DNA of 38,492 nucleotides from Pseudomonadota bacterium (lineage in GTDB: Bacteria > Pseudomonadota > Gammaproteobacteria > Burkholderiales > Rhodocyclaceae), in contig JAGTRW010000041.1 of assembly GCA_018262095.1 (NCBI GenBank), positions 1 through 38,492 of the forward strand, written 5' to 3'. The translations under genes were made by a program, and so were the position numbers. The notes below the pieces were generated by a model. That model saw nothing but the letters and a program-made list of their open reading frames with translations. It searched no databases and was not told the DNA's origin. Below, piece after piece: positions 9,137 through 17,302 of this stretch (positions are counted from its first letter, which is position 1; each line of letters begins with the position of its first letter).

Positions 9137-9167
9137 AAGCGTTATGGGACACAGGGAACGCTTTTTT
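9137..9167 (+). terminator. Stem-loop with T-tract upstream of the glycine-zipper gene
   Basis: AAGCGTT (9137-9143) and AACGCTT (9157-9163) pair with a 13-nt loop and run into TTTT. It sits just before the AGGAG ribosome site of the next gene, so it may be an attenuator rather than an end-of-gene terminator. The stem is short, so the call is tentative. Confidence 0.4.
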
Positions 9168-9183
9168 CTGTCAGGAGTAGATT

Positions 9184-9630
9184 ATGAACAGGCTTTGGAT
9201 TCCGGCATTGATTGCCACAGCTGCATTGAGCGCCAACGCGTTTGCCGGCCACGAGTGGGATGACGGGGATCGTTACGAGGACCGCTATCGTCAAGGCGAC
9301 GAGCGCGTTGTGGTGCGCCATGTCTATGCGCAGCCGCAGATCGTCTATCAAACACCGCCGGTCGTTTATGAAGAGCCGCCGGTGGTCTATCGCGAACGCA
9401 TCGTATACCGCGACCGACCAGTTTATTACGAGCGCGAACCGCGTTACTACGAGCAGCCCGCCGCTTACCCCAGCTATAACGGAAACCGCGTTATCGGCAG
9501 TGCGGTCGGAGCAATCGCTGGCGGCGTCATTGGCAATCAGGTTGGCCGGGGTAACGGACGCGTTGCCGCAACCGCAGTGGGCGCAGTGCTAGGCACCTTG
9601 GTCGGAGGGCATCTGGCCGACCCTTACTAG
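9184..9630 (+). CDS. Secreted glycine-zipper (2TM) protein with Tyr/Pro-rich repeats
   Basis: 148 residues. Signal peptide about 1-21 (ending SANAFA). Then a charged, Tyr-rich middle with repeated PPVVYEE / YRERIVYRDRPVYYE units (about 45-95). The C-terminus (NRVIGSAVGAIAGGVIGNQVG and ATAVGAVLGTLVGG) has alternating Gly in two short hydrophobic segments, the glycine-zipper 2TM pattern of the 17-kDa surface antigen / SlyB type. It probably sits in the outer membrane or periplasm. There is no lipobox Cys, unlike SlyB. AGGAG precedes the start. It is followed by a second protein of similar composition. Confidence 0.8.
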   Translation: MNRLWIPALIATAALSANAFAGHEWDDGDRYEDRYRQGDERVVVRHVYAQPQIVYQTPPVVYEEPPVVYRERIVYRDRPVYYEREPRYYEQPAAYPSYNGNRVIGSAVGAIAGGVIGNQVGRGNGRVAATAVGAVLGTLVGGHLADPY

Positions 9631-9743
9631 GGTTGATCGTCGGAGGTCGGCGCGAAGCGTTGCGGCGTCGGCTCGGCCCAGGCCGGGTCAACCAGCTGCC
9701 GCTGAAGACGTTAGATGGATAGACACATGCCAGGAGTGCTTCA

Positions 9744-10097
9744 ATGAAAAACAGTCTGCGTAAATTGCTTGCCACCACGTTCGTTGCGGTCGTCGCGGTT
9801 TCCCTGAGCGCCACAGAAGCGTTGGCAGATGGGCATTACAACGGCCACCACGGCGGCTACCACGGCAATCGCTACAGCAGCAATCAGGCATGGGCGGCGG
9901 TCGGCGTCGGCATTCTGGGCGGCGCGCTGATTGGCGCTGCCGTCAACCGGCCGGCGCCGGTCTATTATCAGCAGCCGCCGGTGGTTTATGTGCCGCCGCC
10001 CGTTTATGTCGAGCGGCCGGTCTATGTGCAGCAGCCGGTCTACGTACCGCCGCCGGCGTATTTGAGATATGACCCGTGGTGCCGCTGTTATCGCTGA
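9744..10097 (+). CDS. Secreted Pro/Tyr/Val-rich protein
   Basis: 117 residues. Signal peptide about 1-28 (ending TEALA), a His/Gly/Asn-rich segment (DGHYNGHHGGYHGN), one Gly-rich hydrophobic stretch (AWAAVGVGILGGALIGAAV) and then a low-complexity tail of PPVYVERPVYVQQPVYVPPP repeats (about 75-107) ending in a Cys-containing C-terminus. It shares the PVVY/PVYV repeats and a Gly-rich segment with the preceding gene and lies 113 bp behind it, so the two may be co-expressed or paralogous. Function unknown; likely cell-envelope. Confidence 0.72.
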   Translation: MKNSLRKLLATTFVAVVAVSLSATEALADGHYNGHHGGYHGNRYSSNQAWAAVGVGILGGALIGAAVNRPAPVYYQQPPVVYVPPPVYVERPVYVQQPVYVPPPAYLRYDPWCRCYR

Positions 10098-10134
10098 GAC
10101 ATTAGAATGGGGCCTTTACTGGCCTGGATGAGCG

Positions 10135-10809
10135 ATGTTCCCAAAAGCCACGCTGAAATTCCTCGACGAACTGGCCGCCAACAACAACCGCGCCTGGTTC
10201 GCTGAAAACAAGCCGCGCTACGAAGCGCTGGTACGCGAACCGGCGCTCGATTTCATCGACGCCATGGCCCCTGCCCTGCAAAGCTTCGCGCCGCACTTTC
10301 GCGCCGACCTGCGCCAGGTCGGCGGTTCGCTGATGCGGGTCTACCGCGACACCCGTTTCGCACGCGACAAGACGCCGTACAAAACCAATATCGGCATCCA
10401 GTTCCGCCACGAACTCGGCAAGGACGTCCATGCGCCGGGCTTCTATCTGCACATTTCCAGCGACGAATGCTTCCTCGCCGTCGGCTGCTGGCATCCCGAT
10501 TCGACGGCGCTCGGACGAATTCGCGACCTCGTCGCGCAAAAGCCCGAACGATGGTTTGCGCTACGCGATGACCCGCGCTTCACTACCCACTGGACGCTCT
10601 CGGGCGATAGCCTGAGTCGGCCGCCGCGCGGCTATGCCGCCGACCATCCGGCGATCGAAGACCTGAAGCGCAAGGACTTCGTCGCCATCGCGCCCTTGTC
10701 GCTGTCCGACGTGACCGGCACCGGCCTGCTCGAACTGACGTCCGCGCAGTTTGCCGCCGCGGCGCCGTTCATGAGCTTCCTGTGCGAGGCGGTCGAAGTG
10801 CAGTATTGA
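10135..10809 (+). CDS. DUF2461 (TIGR02453) family protein
   Basis: 224 residues, the usual length. Family signatures: LDELAANNNRAWFAENKPRYE near the N-terminus, VYRDTRFARDKTPYKTNIG, then GFYLHISSDECFLAVGCW and the ending LCEAVEV. The biochemical role of the family is not established; the proteins are cytoplasmic and widespread. It converges with the MmyB-type regulator gene. Confidence 0.87.
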   Translation: MFPKATLKFLDELAANNNRAWFAENKPRYEALVREPALDFIDAMAPALQSFAPHFRADLRQVGGSLMRVYRDTRFARDKTPYKTNIGIQFRHELGKDVHAPGFYLHISSDECFLAVGCWHPDSTALGRIRDLVAQKPERWFALRDDPRFTTHWTLSGDSLSRPPRGYAADHPAIEDLKRKDFVAIAPLSLSDVTGTGLLELTSAQFAAAAPFMSFLCEAVEVQY

Positions 10810-10853
10810 CCGGCCTGCTCTCCCATAACACTTGAACTAAGCAGCCGCTGCGT

Positions 10854-11741
10854 TCAGTCGGCCAAGCGCTTCAAGCACTGTGCGCTGTGGTCGTCGGCCG
10901 GAACATAGACCAGCAGCCGATCGCCGTTTTTCGGCGCCGACCACCAGTGGGTCTGCTGCACCGTGACGACGCCCAACTCCGGCAGCAGAAAATGCTTGAT
11001 CTGGTTTTCGATGCCGCGCACCTCGTAACGCTGCCAGATCTGCCGGAATTCGTCTGACACGTCGAAATAGCGTTGCAGTTGCCGTTCCCATTGTGGATCG
11101 TTGGTATGTTCGGCCATCGCCGAGCGGAACATCGCGACCATGCGCGGCAGGATGTCGTCCCAGTCCATCAGGCGCGATCGCCAGGTCGGGTTGGCGAGCG
11201 CGAGATAAAGGCAATTGCGGTCTTCCTTGGGCAGCGACTCGATATCGACGCCGACCAGTCGGCTGTAGGCCCGGTTGCAGCCGATGATACTGAAACGCGC
11301 GTTCTGGATCACCGCCGGAAAGGGATCGAGCCGATCGAGGATGGCCTGCCCCGAGGTCGAGAGATGTTCGCAGGTCGGCGCGCGCGCCGCTGCGCCCTGC
11401 GCCTTGAGTCCGGCGAGAGTGAACAGGTGATCGGTTTCAGCCGTACTGCATTGCAGTGCTGCGGCAACGGCGCCGAGCACCTTGCTTGAGGCGCGGATCG
11501 GGCGTCCCTGTTCGAGCCGGGTGTACCAGGTCACGCTGATGTCGGCGAGCAACGCCACGTCGTCGCGGCGCAAGCCCGGCGTCCGGCGTCGGCCGACGCC
11601 GGGCAGGCCCATGCGTTTGGGGTCGAGGCTTTCGCGCCGGGCACGCAGGAACGCGCCTAGTTCCTGCGCGCGATTGGCATCGGTAAAGCGCTCGGCAGAC
11701 GATTCGACGGCAGTCGTCGCGTTACGCCGGTCAGCATTCAT
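10854..11741 (-). CDS. XRE-type regulator with MmyB-like ligand-binding domain
   Basis: 295 residues. N-terminal helix-turn-helix (ELGAFLRARRESLDP, TPGLRRDDVALLADISVTWYTRLEQGR) followed by the MmyB-like sensor domain (LDPFPAVIQNARFSIIGCNRAYSRL, then NCLYLALANPTWR), which binds a fatty-acid-like or other small ligand in known examples. The start at 11741 is supported by a strong GGAGGTGA ribosome site; the in-frame upstream extension is in the divergent promoter region. It is divergent from an MFS exporter, which it most likely represses. Confidence 0.9.
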   Translation of the reverse strand: MNADRRNATTAVESSAERFTDANRAQELGAFLRARRESLDPKRMGLPGVGRRRTPGLRRDDVALLADISVTWYTRLEQGRPIRASSKVLGAVAAALQCSTAETDHLFTLAGLKAQGAAARAPTCEHLSTSGQAILDRLDPFPAVIQNARFSIIGCNRAYSRLVGVDIESLPKEDRNCLYLALANPTWRSRLMDWDDILPRMVAMFRSAMAEHTNDPQWERQLQRYFDVSDEFRQIWQRYEVRGIENQIKHFLLPELGVVTVQQTHWWSAPKNGDRLLVYVPADDHSAQCLKRLAD

Positions 11742-11771
11742 GGCAGTCACCTCCAGAGTGGCAGCATTTAT

Positions 11772-11798
11772 ACCAGGATAACTGGATTCTGGTACCAG
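11772..11798. promoter_or_regulatory. Candidate operator between the regulator and MFS genes
   Basis: CCAG-N5-CTGG (773-785 of the 11 kb block) is followed at once by the perfect 10-bp palindrome CTGGTACCAG (11789-11798). The two related palindromes lie centrally in the 115-bp divergent intergenic region, where the neighbouring HTH regulator would be expected to bind. Confidence 0.45.
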
Positions 11799-11856
11799 TC
11801 TAAAAATCAAAACATACTAAGCCCTTCTCTTCCAATTTCATAGCGAAGGATTTGCC

Positions 11857-13296
11857 ATGACCAGCCTCAACAGCCCCCCCAAACTTGCCAACTCGGGTCT
11901 TTACGTGCTGCTCGCCGGACAATTGTTGCCGATGATCGATTTTTCCATCGTCAATGTCGCGCTCGACGCCATTTCGCGCTCGTTCCAGGTCAGCGCCGGC
12001 GCGCTGGCCTTGATGGTTGCGGTCTATGGCGTCGCCTTCGCCGTCTGTCTGGCGATGGGCGGGCGCCTCGGCGACAGCTTCGGGCGGCGGCGCGTCTTCC
12101 GCTGCGGCGTGCTGCTCTTCGGCATCGCCTCTTTGCTCTGCGGGCTGGCCGATTCGATCTGGCTGCTGCTCGCGGCGCGCGCGCTACAGGGTGTCGCCGC
12201 GGCGTTGATCGTTCCGCAAGTGCTGGCGACCATCCACGTGGGTTTGAGCGGCCACGCGCATTCGCGCGCGCTCGGCTTTTACGGCGCGATCGGCGGACTC
12301 GCCTTCATCTTCGGCCAGGTGCTCGGCGGCTATCTGGTGTCCGCCGACGTCGCCGGAATGGGCTGGCGGATCGTCTTTCTGATCAACCTGCCGGTCTGTG
12401 GCGCGGTACTCGCCAGCAGCTACCGCTGGCTGCCCGAAAGCCGCGTCGAACACGCCGCGACGATCGATCTGCCGGGAACGCTGCTGCTCACCGGCGTCAT
12501 CTTGAGCGTGCTGCTGCCTTTGACCCTGGGACCATCGTTGCAGTGGAGCAGGCCGTGCCTGGCGCTGCTGGCGGCGGTGCTGCCGCTGCTCGCCGCCTTG
12601 TGGCGAACCGAGCTGCGCCAGGAACGTCGAGGCGTTACGCCGCTGCTGCCGCCCTCGCTGCTGCGCCTGCCGAGCATGCGCTTCGGCCTGTTCCTCGGGG
12701 TGCTGTTCTTCGCCTGCTGGAGCGGCTTCATGTTCGTTCTGGCGCTGACCCTGCAGGGCGGCGCCGGACGAACGCCCAGCCAATCGGGCGATGCCTTCGT
12801 GGCGCTGGGAGCGGCCTACTTTGTCGCCTCGCTGCAGAGCTCGCGGCTGGTCGCGCGCCTAGGAAAAGTAACGACGCTGGTGCTCGGCTGCGCGATCCAG
12901 ATGACCGGGCTGGTTGGATTGATGCTGACGCTCAAATGGGTTTGGCCGCACCCCGGCGTGCTCAATCTGCTTCCGGCGACCGTACTGATCGGTATCGGAC
13001 AAGCGTTCATCGTCAGTTGCTTCTTCCGCATCGGCCTCTCCGACGTTCCCGCCGAGCAGGCCGGCGCCGGCAGCTCGATGCTCAGCACGATCCAGCAGAC
13101 GGCGTTCGGATTGGGTTCGGCGCTGCTCGGAACGGTGTTCGCACAAACCTTGCACTACGATGGCAATTACCTCGCTGGCGCACTGGCGGCGCTGATCGTC
13201 GAATTTTTCCTGATGCTGGTGCTGACGCTGTGCGCCGTCGCGTATCGGCAGCGGCAGCAACGCCTCATGCTCGCCACCAGCTTGTGTCCGGGATGA
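11857..13296 (+). CDS. MFS drug exporter, DHA2 (14-TM, EmrB/QacA) family
   Basis: 479 residues with about 14 hydrophobic segments. Family motifs: MIDFSIVNVALDAI in helix 1, GGRLGDSFGRRRVF (motif A) after helix 2, and ARALQGVAAALIVPQVLATI (helix 4). Such proteins use the proton gradient to export drugs or organic compounds. An intact N-terminus starts with ATG at 11857, after AGCGAAGGA. It is divergent from the MmyB-type regulator with a palindromic site between them. No membrane-fusion partner is adjacent. Substrate unknown. Confidence 0.92.
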   Translation: MTSLNSPPKLANSGLYVLLAGQLLPMIDFSIVNVALDAISRSFQVSAGALALMVAVYGVAFAVCLAMGGRLGDSFGRRRVFRCGVLLFGIASLLCGLADSIWLLLAARALQGVAAALIVPQVLATIHVGLSGHAHSRALGFYGAIGGLAFIFGQVLGGYLVSADVAGMGWRIVFLINLPVCGAVLASSYRWLPESRVEHAATIDLPGTLLLTGVILSVLLPLTLGPSLQWSRPCLALLAAVLPLLAALWRTELRQERRGVTPLLPPSLLRLPSMRFGLFLGVLFFACWSGFMFVLALTLQGGAGRTPSQSGDAFVALGAAYFVASLQSSRLVARLGKVTTLVLGCAIQMTGLVGLMLTLKWVWPHPGVLNLLPATVLIGIGQAFIVSCFFRIGLSDVPAEQAGAGSSMLSTIQQTAFGLGSALLGTVFAQTLHYDGNYLAGALAALIVEFFLMLVLTLCAVAYRQRQQRLMLATSLCPG

Positions 13297-13519
13297 GTCC
13301 GAAAAATGGCATGTTCAGCGCTCACGCTTGTCACAAAGCCCTGCCAAAATCAGAGCTTTTAGCGCACCGCGACGGTGAATTTTCGCGCCCCAGTTTGGGA
13401 TGTCCGCACCGACTCCGGGCATTTCAACGCGCTCGTCAACCGCATGAATTTTGGCGCGTTGGCCAAGTATCGCGTCAACACTTTTAGCGCTTCACGCCTC
13501 ACCCAACCAAGGAGCCACC

Positions 13520-13822
13520 ATGCCCCGAAAATTCGACCAAACGACGCTTGACCACCTCATCATCCGTCGCGCCATGCACAATGCAGCAGGTCAGTTTGAG
13601 GTCTATTTTTCCGAATTTTCCGCCACCTGGCACGATTCAAGGACGAAAAAGAACGTCGACTTCACCGGTACGATAGACAGTCAGATATCGCTCAAGACCG
13701 CCCGGATTCAGGGCAGCGACAAGGTGTATGAACTCAAGAACGTATTTACCGACGCCGAGTTGAGAGCGTTCAACTATTTGATCAATTCCGAACACACCGG
13801 ACGCGCGCGCGTCGCGGCATAG
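13520..13822 (+). CDS. Small protein of unknown function
   Basis: 100 residues, start ATG preceded by AAGGAG with 5-bp spacing. No signal peptide or membrane segment. Contains IRRAMHNAAGQFEVYFSEFS and a VDFTGTIDSQISLKTARI stretch, predicted alpha/beta. I do not recognise it. It ends 18 bp before the IS1182-type remnant on the other strand. The 220 bp upstream hold no convincing gene. Confidence 0.6.
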   Translation: MPRKFDQTTLDHLIIRRAMHNAAGQFEVYFSEFSATWHDSRTKKNVDFTGTIDSQISLKTARIQGSDKVYELKNVFTDAELRAFNYLINSEHTGRARVAA

Positions 13823-13839
13823 CTCGAGGTCAGGCAGCG

Positions 13840-14021
13840 CGCTTCAGAATTCTCGTTGAACTGACGTCTCTGATACGCCAATCCGGAGACGAAGGCGGCG
13901 AGCGTGGCGAAGTGCGGCGCAGCGCCGCCCGACAGGGCGATAAACGTCACATGCTCACGGCACAAACGTTCGATGCTGCGAGAAAGCGCGGGCTGGTATC
14001 GATGTGTTTGTAGCGCGCCAT
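13840..14021 (-). pseudogene. Remnant of an IS1182-family transposase gene (internal deletion, frameshift, truncated)
   Basis: Minus strand from 14021: a ribosome site (GAGGAG) and ATG start a reading frame MARYKHIDTSPRFL, the typical beginning of IS1182-type transposases. The sequence then jumps, in another frame, to SRSIERLCREHVTFIALSGG and APHFATLAAFVSGL, a segment that normally lies about 80 to 90 residues further on. Everything after about 13840 is missing. So the gene suffered an internal deletion with a frame change and lost its 3' part. No terminal repeats are recognised. Confidence 0.7.
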
Positions 14022-14153
14022 ACCGGCTCCTCAAACTATTCGCGATCGTGGAGCCTTGATATCCCGAGTCGTTAACGGGATGATCCGGCCATGAACCCCA
14101 TTTTTCTAGAGCCTCGTTAGTCCTTCAATTCAACACCGCACAAAGGTTTCGAT

Positions 14154-14693
14154 ATGCCCGAAGAGCTTCCTGACACCGACACTTATTACATGGGAATTGC
14201 GTTTGCTGTTCGGGAGAAAGCAAATTGCACCGGGAATCGTGTTGGAGCGGTAATTGTCCGTGGTAACCGGGTTATTTCTACTGGATATAACGGTGTCCCA
14301 GAAGGCATGACCAATTGTTTGGATGGTGGATGCCTTCGCTGCAAAAATCCAAACGGTATGTTTTCTAGCGGCACGGGGTACGATCTCTGTATTTGCGTCC
14401 ATGCAGAACAGAATGCCATTTTATCCGCCGCACGTTTTGGTATCGCAGTTGAGAACTCAACCCTTTATACGACAATGCAACCGTGTTTTGGCTGTGCCAA
14501 GGAAATAGCTCAAGCCAAGATCAGCCAGGTGGTTTACTTACACCCGTGGGTTCCAACGGATGCAGACCCTGAAATGGACAGGAACAAAAAAATAGAATAC
14601 GAAAAAATCATGGCCAGGATAAAAATTAAGCAGCTCAGTATTACCGACCCGCGCGCGGAATGGGCCGTGACTACGCTAAGGGGAAAACGCTAG
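14154..14693 (+). CDS. dCMP (deoxycytidylate) deaminase family protein
   Basis: 179 residues, cytidine-deaminase fold. Zinc-site motifs are complete: CVHAEQNAI (His83, Glu85) and PCFGC (Cys111, Cys114), with GAVIVRGNRVISTGYNGVP upstream as in dCMP deaminases / ComEB. The enzyme would turn dCMP into dUMP for dTTP synthesis. An AAAGG site precedes the ATG. The gene is clearly AT-richer than its neighbours and lies beside a transposase remnant, suggesting recent acquisition. A role in nucleotide-pool defence is possible but unsupported. Confidence 0.9.
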   Translation: MPEELPDTDTYYMGIAFAVREKANCTGNRVGAVIVRGNRVISTGYNGVPEGMTNCLDGGCLRCKNPNGMFSSGTGYDLCICVHAEQNAILSAARFGIAVENSTLYTTMQPCFGCAKEIAQAKISQVVYLHPWVPTDADPEMDRNKKIEYEKIMARIKIKQLSITDPRAEWAVTTLRGKR

Positions 14694-14815
14694 TCAGTCA
14701 TTCAACACGAACTGGCGCGATAAAACCGCGCAGGCCGATCATTTCAAACCTTAACGCACATCGCCAACTGCGCGCTAACCCGCGGCCAGCCGACCACTGA
14801 CGGCTTGGCCGCCGC

Positions 14816-15580
14816 TCAGCCGCGAACGAGATCGAAAACGAGTTTGCTCAGCAGGATGATCACCAGCACCAGGAAGAGTCTTCGTATCCAGGTATTGCCG
14901 CCTTTCATCGCCAGATGGCTGCCGGCGTACGAACCGGCGATCATCGCCACGATCATCGGCAGCGCCAGCGAGTACCTGACCATCCCGGCCGGAATGAAGT
15001 AGGCGAGCGCGCCCAGATTGGTCGACATATTGACGAGCTTGGCGCAAGCCGAGGCACGCATGAAGTCGAAGTGAAAGACGCGAATGAACAGGAAGATCAG
15101 GAAGCTGCCAGCGCCCGGTCCAAAAAAACCTTCATAGAAACCAATCCCGCCGCCGATCGCCAGACCGCGAACGAGATCTTTGCGGCTGATCGGCTGTTCG
15201 GTGTCGTGCGTGCCGAACTCCGGCCGGAACCAGGTATAGATCAGCATCACGATCAGCAAGACCACGATGAACGGCTTGACCAGCGTCGCCGGAAGGACGG
15301 CGATCGCGCGCGCGCCCATATGCGCGCCGACAAACGCGGTGGCAGAGGCCATCGCCAGCAACTTCCACGGCAGCTTGATACGTCTGGCGTATTGCACCGC
15401 CGCCGTCGCCATCCCGGTGACGCTCGCGCATTTCTCGGTGGCGATCAACACGGCGGGCAGCGCCGAGGGAAAAAGCGCGAACATGCCGGGAATCAGCACC
15501 AGCCCGCCGCCGCCGACCGCGGCGTTGAGCATGGCGGCGACGAAGGTCAGCGGCAACAGGACATAGAATTCGGTAATCAC
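14816..15580 (-). CDS. TauE/SafE (TSUP) family permease
   Basis: 254 residues with about 8 hydrophobic segments. The N-terminal repeat contains AAMLNAAVGGGGLVLIPGMFALFPSALPAVLIATEK, and the second repeat GFYEGFFGPGAGSFLIFLFIR; both GGG/GPG-type half-motifs are the TSUP signature. Members export sulfite, sulfoacetate or related organosulfur anions. The start is a GTG at 15580. No sulfonate-degradation gene is adjacent, so the substrate is open. The next gene upstream on the same strand (qorB) is separated by a repeat element. Confidence 0.9.
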   Translation of the reverse strand: MITEFYVLLPLTFVAAMLNAAVGGGGLVLIPGMFALFPSALPAVLIATEKCASVTGMATAAVQYARRIKLPWKLLAMASATAFVGAHMGARAIAVLPATLVKPFIVVLLIVMLIYTWFRPEFGTHDTEQPISRKDLVRGLAIGGGIGFYEGFFGPGAGSFLIFLFIRVFHFDFMRASACAKLVNMSTNLGALAYFIPAGMVRYSLALPMIVAMIAGSYAGSHLAMKGGNTWIRRLFLVLVIILLSKLVFDLVRG

Positions 15581-15783
15581 GGGAGTATTTCTTTGCTGTT
15601 ATTTTTCGGCGGACGAAGGGATGGTGCGGCCCCGGTCGATCATTGACCGCCAAGCGGAGCGGCCGATTCAAGGCCGGCCGCTTGCGGGCCTTGGTCTTAT
15701 ACTCCATTTCTTCGATCGCTGCGTCCGGGAACGCGCGAAAAGAGTAGATCGCGCCGGGCGTGTGCGGCAGCACGCCCGACGCA

Positions 15784-15921
15784 GGGTAATGCCGTTCACG
15801 TAAGCCGTTCGTGGTGAGCCTGTCGAACCATGAGCGGCTTCGCTACAAGGAAAAAGCCGCCATCCCCCTTCGACAGGTTCAGGGCGAACGGCGGTTCTTC
15901 TCTTAACTGAACGGTATTACC
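15784..15921. repeat. Long REP/MITE-like palindromic element
   Basis: Two nested inverted repeats. Outer arms: GGGTAATGCCGTTCA (15784-15798) and TGAACGGTATTACCC (15907-15921), one mismatch. Inner arms: about 15804-15828 (GCCGTTCGTGGTGAGCCTG, TCGAACC) and about 15867-15892 (CTTCGACAGGTTCAGGGCG, AACGGC), with an AAGCCGC / GCGGCTT pair at the tip. The TTCGACAGG-TTCAGGGCGAACGG core is a repeat motif common in bacterial intergenic DNA. The rest of the 362-bp gap 15581-15942 holds no visible gene. Confidence 0.75.
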
Positions 15922-15942
15922 CGGCGCGGAAGCTGCTTCCGC

Positions 15943-16794
<852 letters not shown>

Positions 16795-16845
16795 GATGAA
16801 ACTCCTTTATGTGGAAGAGAAGAACGGCGATAATAGCCACTACAC

Positions 16846-16880
16846 AAACTTTTAGTAAGTACGCACATAAAGGTAAGTTT
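16846..16880. promoter_or_regulatory. Candidate HxlR/QorR operator
   Basis: AAACTT (16846-16851) and AAGTTT (16875-16880) form an inverted repeat in the AT-rich 89-bp region between the divergent qorB and HxlR genes; AGTAAGT inside repeats the half-site. Position and spacing fit autoregulation and repression of qorB by the HxlR protein. The binding is inferred. Confidence 0.45.
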
Positions 16881-16883
16881 AAA

Positions 16884-17288
16884 ATGCATAAAGCCCACGA
16901 CGGCGCTGCGCCGTCCCTTGCCGCGAAGATGCGGCGCGGCGACCTGTTTTCGGAAAAGTGCCCGTCGCGCGAGATCCTCAAGCACGTCACCAGCCGCTGG
17001 GGCGTTCTGGTGCTGGTCGCGCTGCGCGACGGAACGCACCGCTTCAGCGAGCTGCGCCGCAAGGTCGGCGGCGTCAGCGAAAGAATGCTCGCGCAGACGC
17101 TGCAATGGCTCGAAGCGGACGGACTGGTGCTGCGCCAGTCCTACCCGGTCGTTCCGCCGCACGTCGAATACAGCCTGACGGCGCTCGGACAGGAAGCCGC
17201 CGAGAAAGTCGAAGTGCTGGCCGACTGGATCGAAGGCAACCTGCCGCAACTGATGAGCGCTCAGCTCGTCGCAAAACCGCGCCAATAG
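16884..17288 (+). CDS. HxlR-family regulator of qorB (QorR/YtfH-like)
   Basis: 134 residues. Nearly the whole HxlR winged helix is visible: CPSREILKHVTSRWGVLVLVALRDGTHRF, ELRRKVGGVSERMLAQTL, and SYPVVPPHVEYSLTALG. The Cys in the CPSRE motif is the redox-sensing position in the YodB/QorR group. The start at 16884 gives the family's length; an in-frame start at 16809 would lie inside the operator region. It is divergent from qorB and is expected to repress it until quinones or oxidants modify the Cys. Confidence 0.93.
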   Translation: MHKAHDGAAPSLAAKMRRGDLFSEKCPSREILKHVTSRWGVLVLVALRDGTHRFSELRRKVGGVSERMLAQTLQWLEADGLVLRQSYPVVPPHVEYSLTALGQEAAEKVEVLADWIEGNLPQLMSAQLVAKPRQ

Positions 17289-17302
17289 CCGCTGAGCCCG
17301 AG

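Noticed and set aside
13317-13519. Possible gene between the MFS exporter and the 100-residue protein
   Set aside because: Open frames there are short, overlap the ribosome site of the next gene and match no family.
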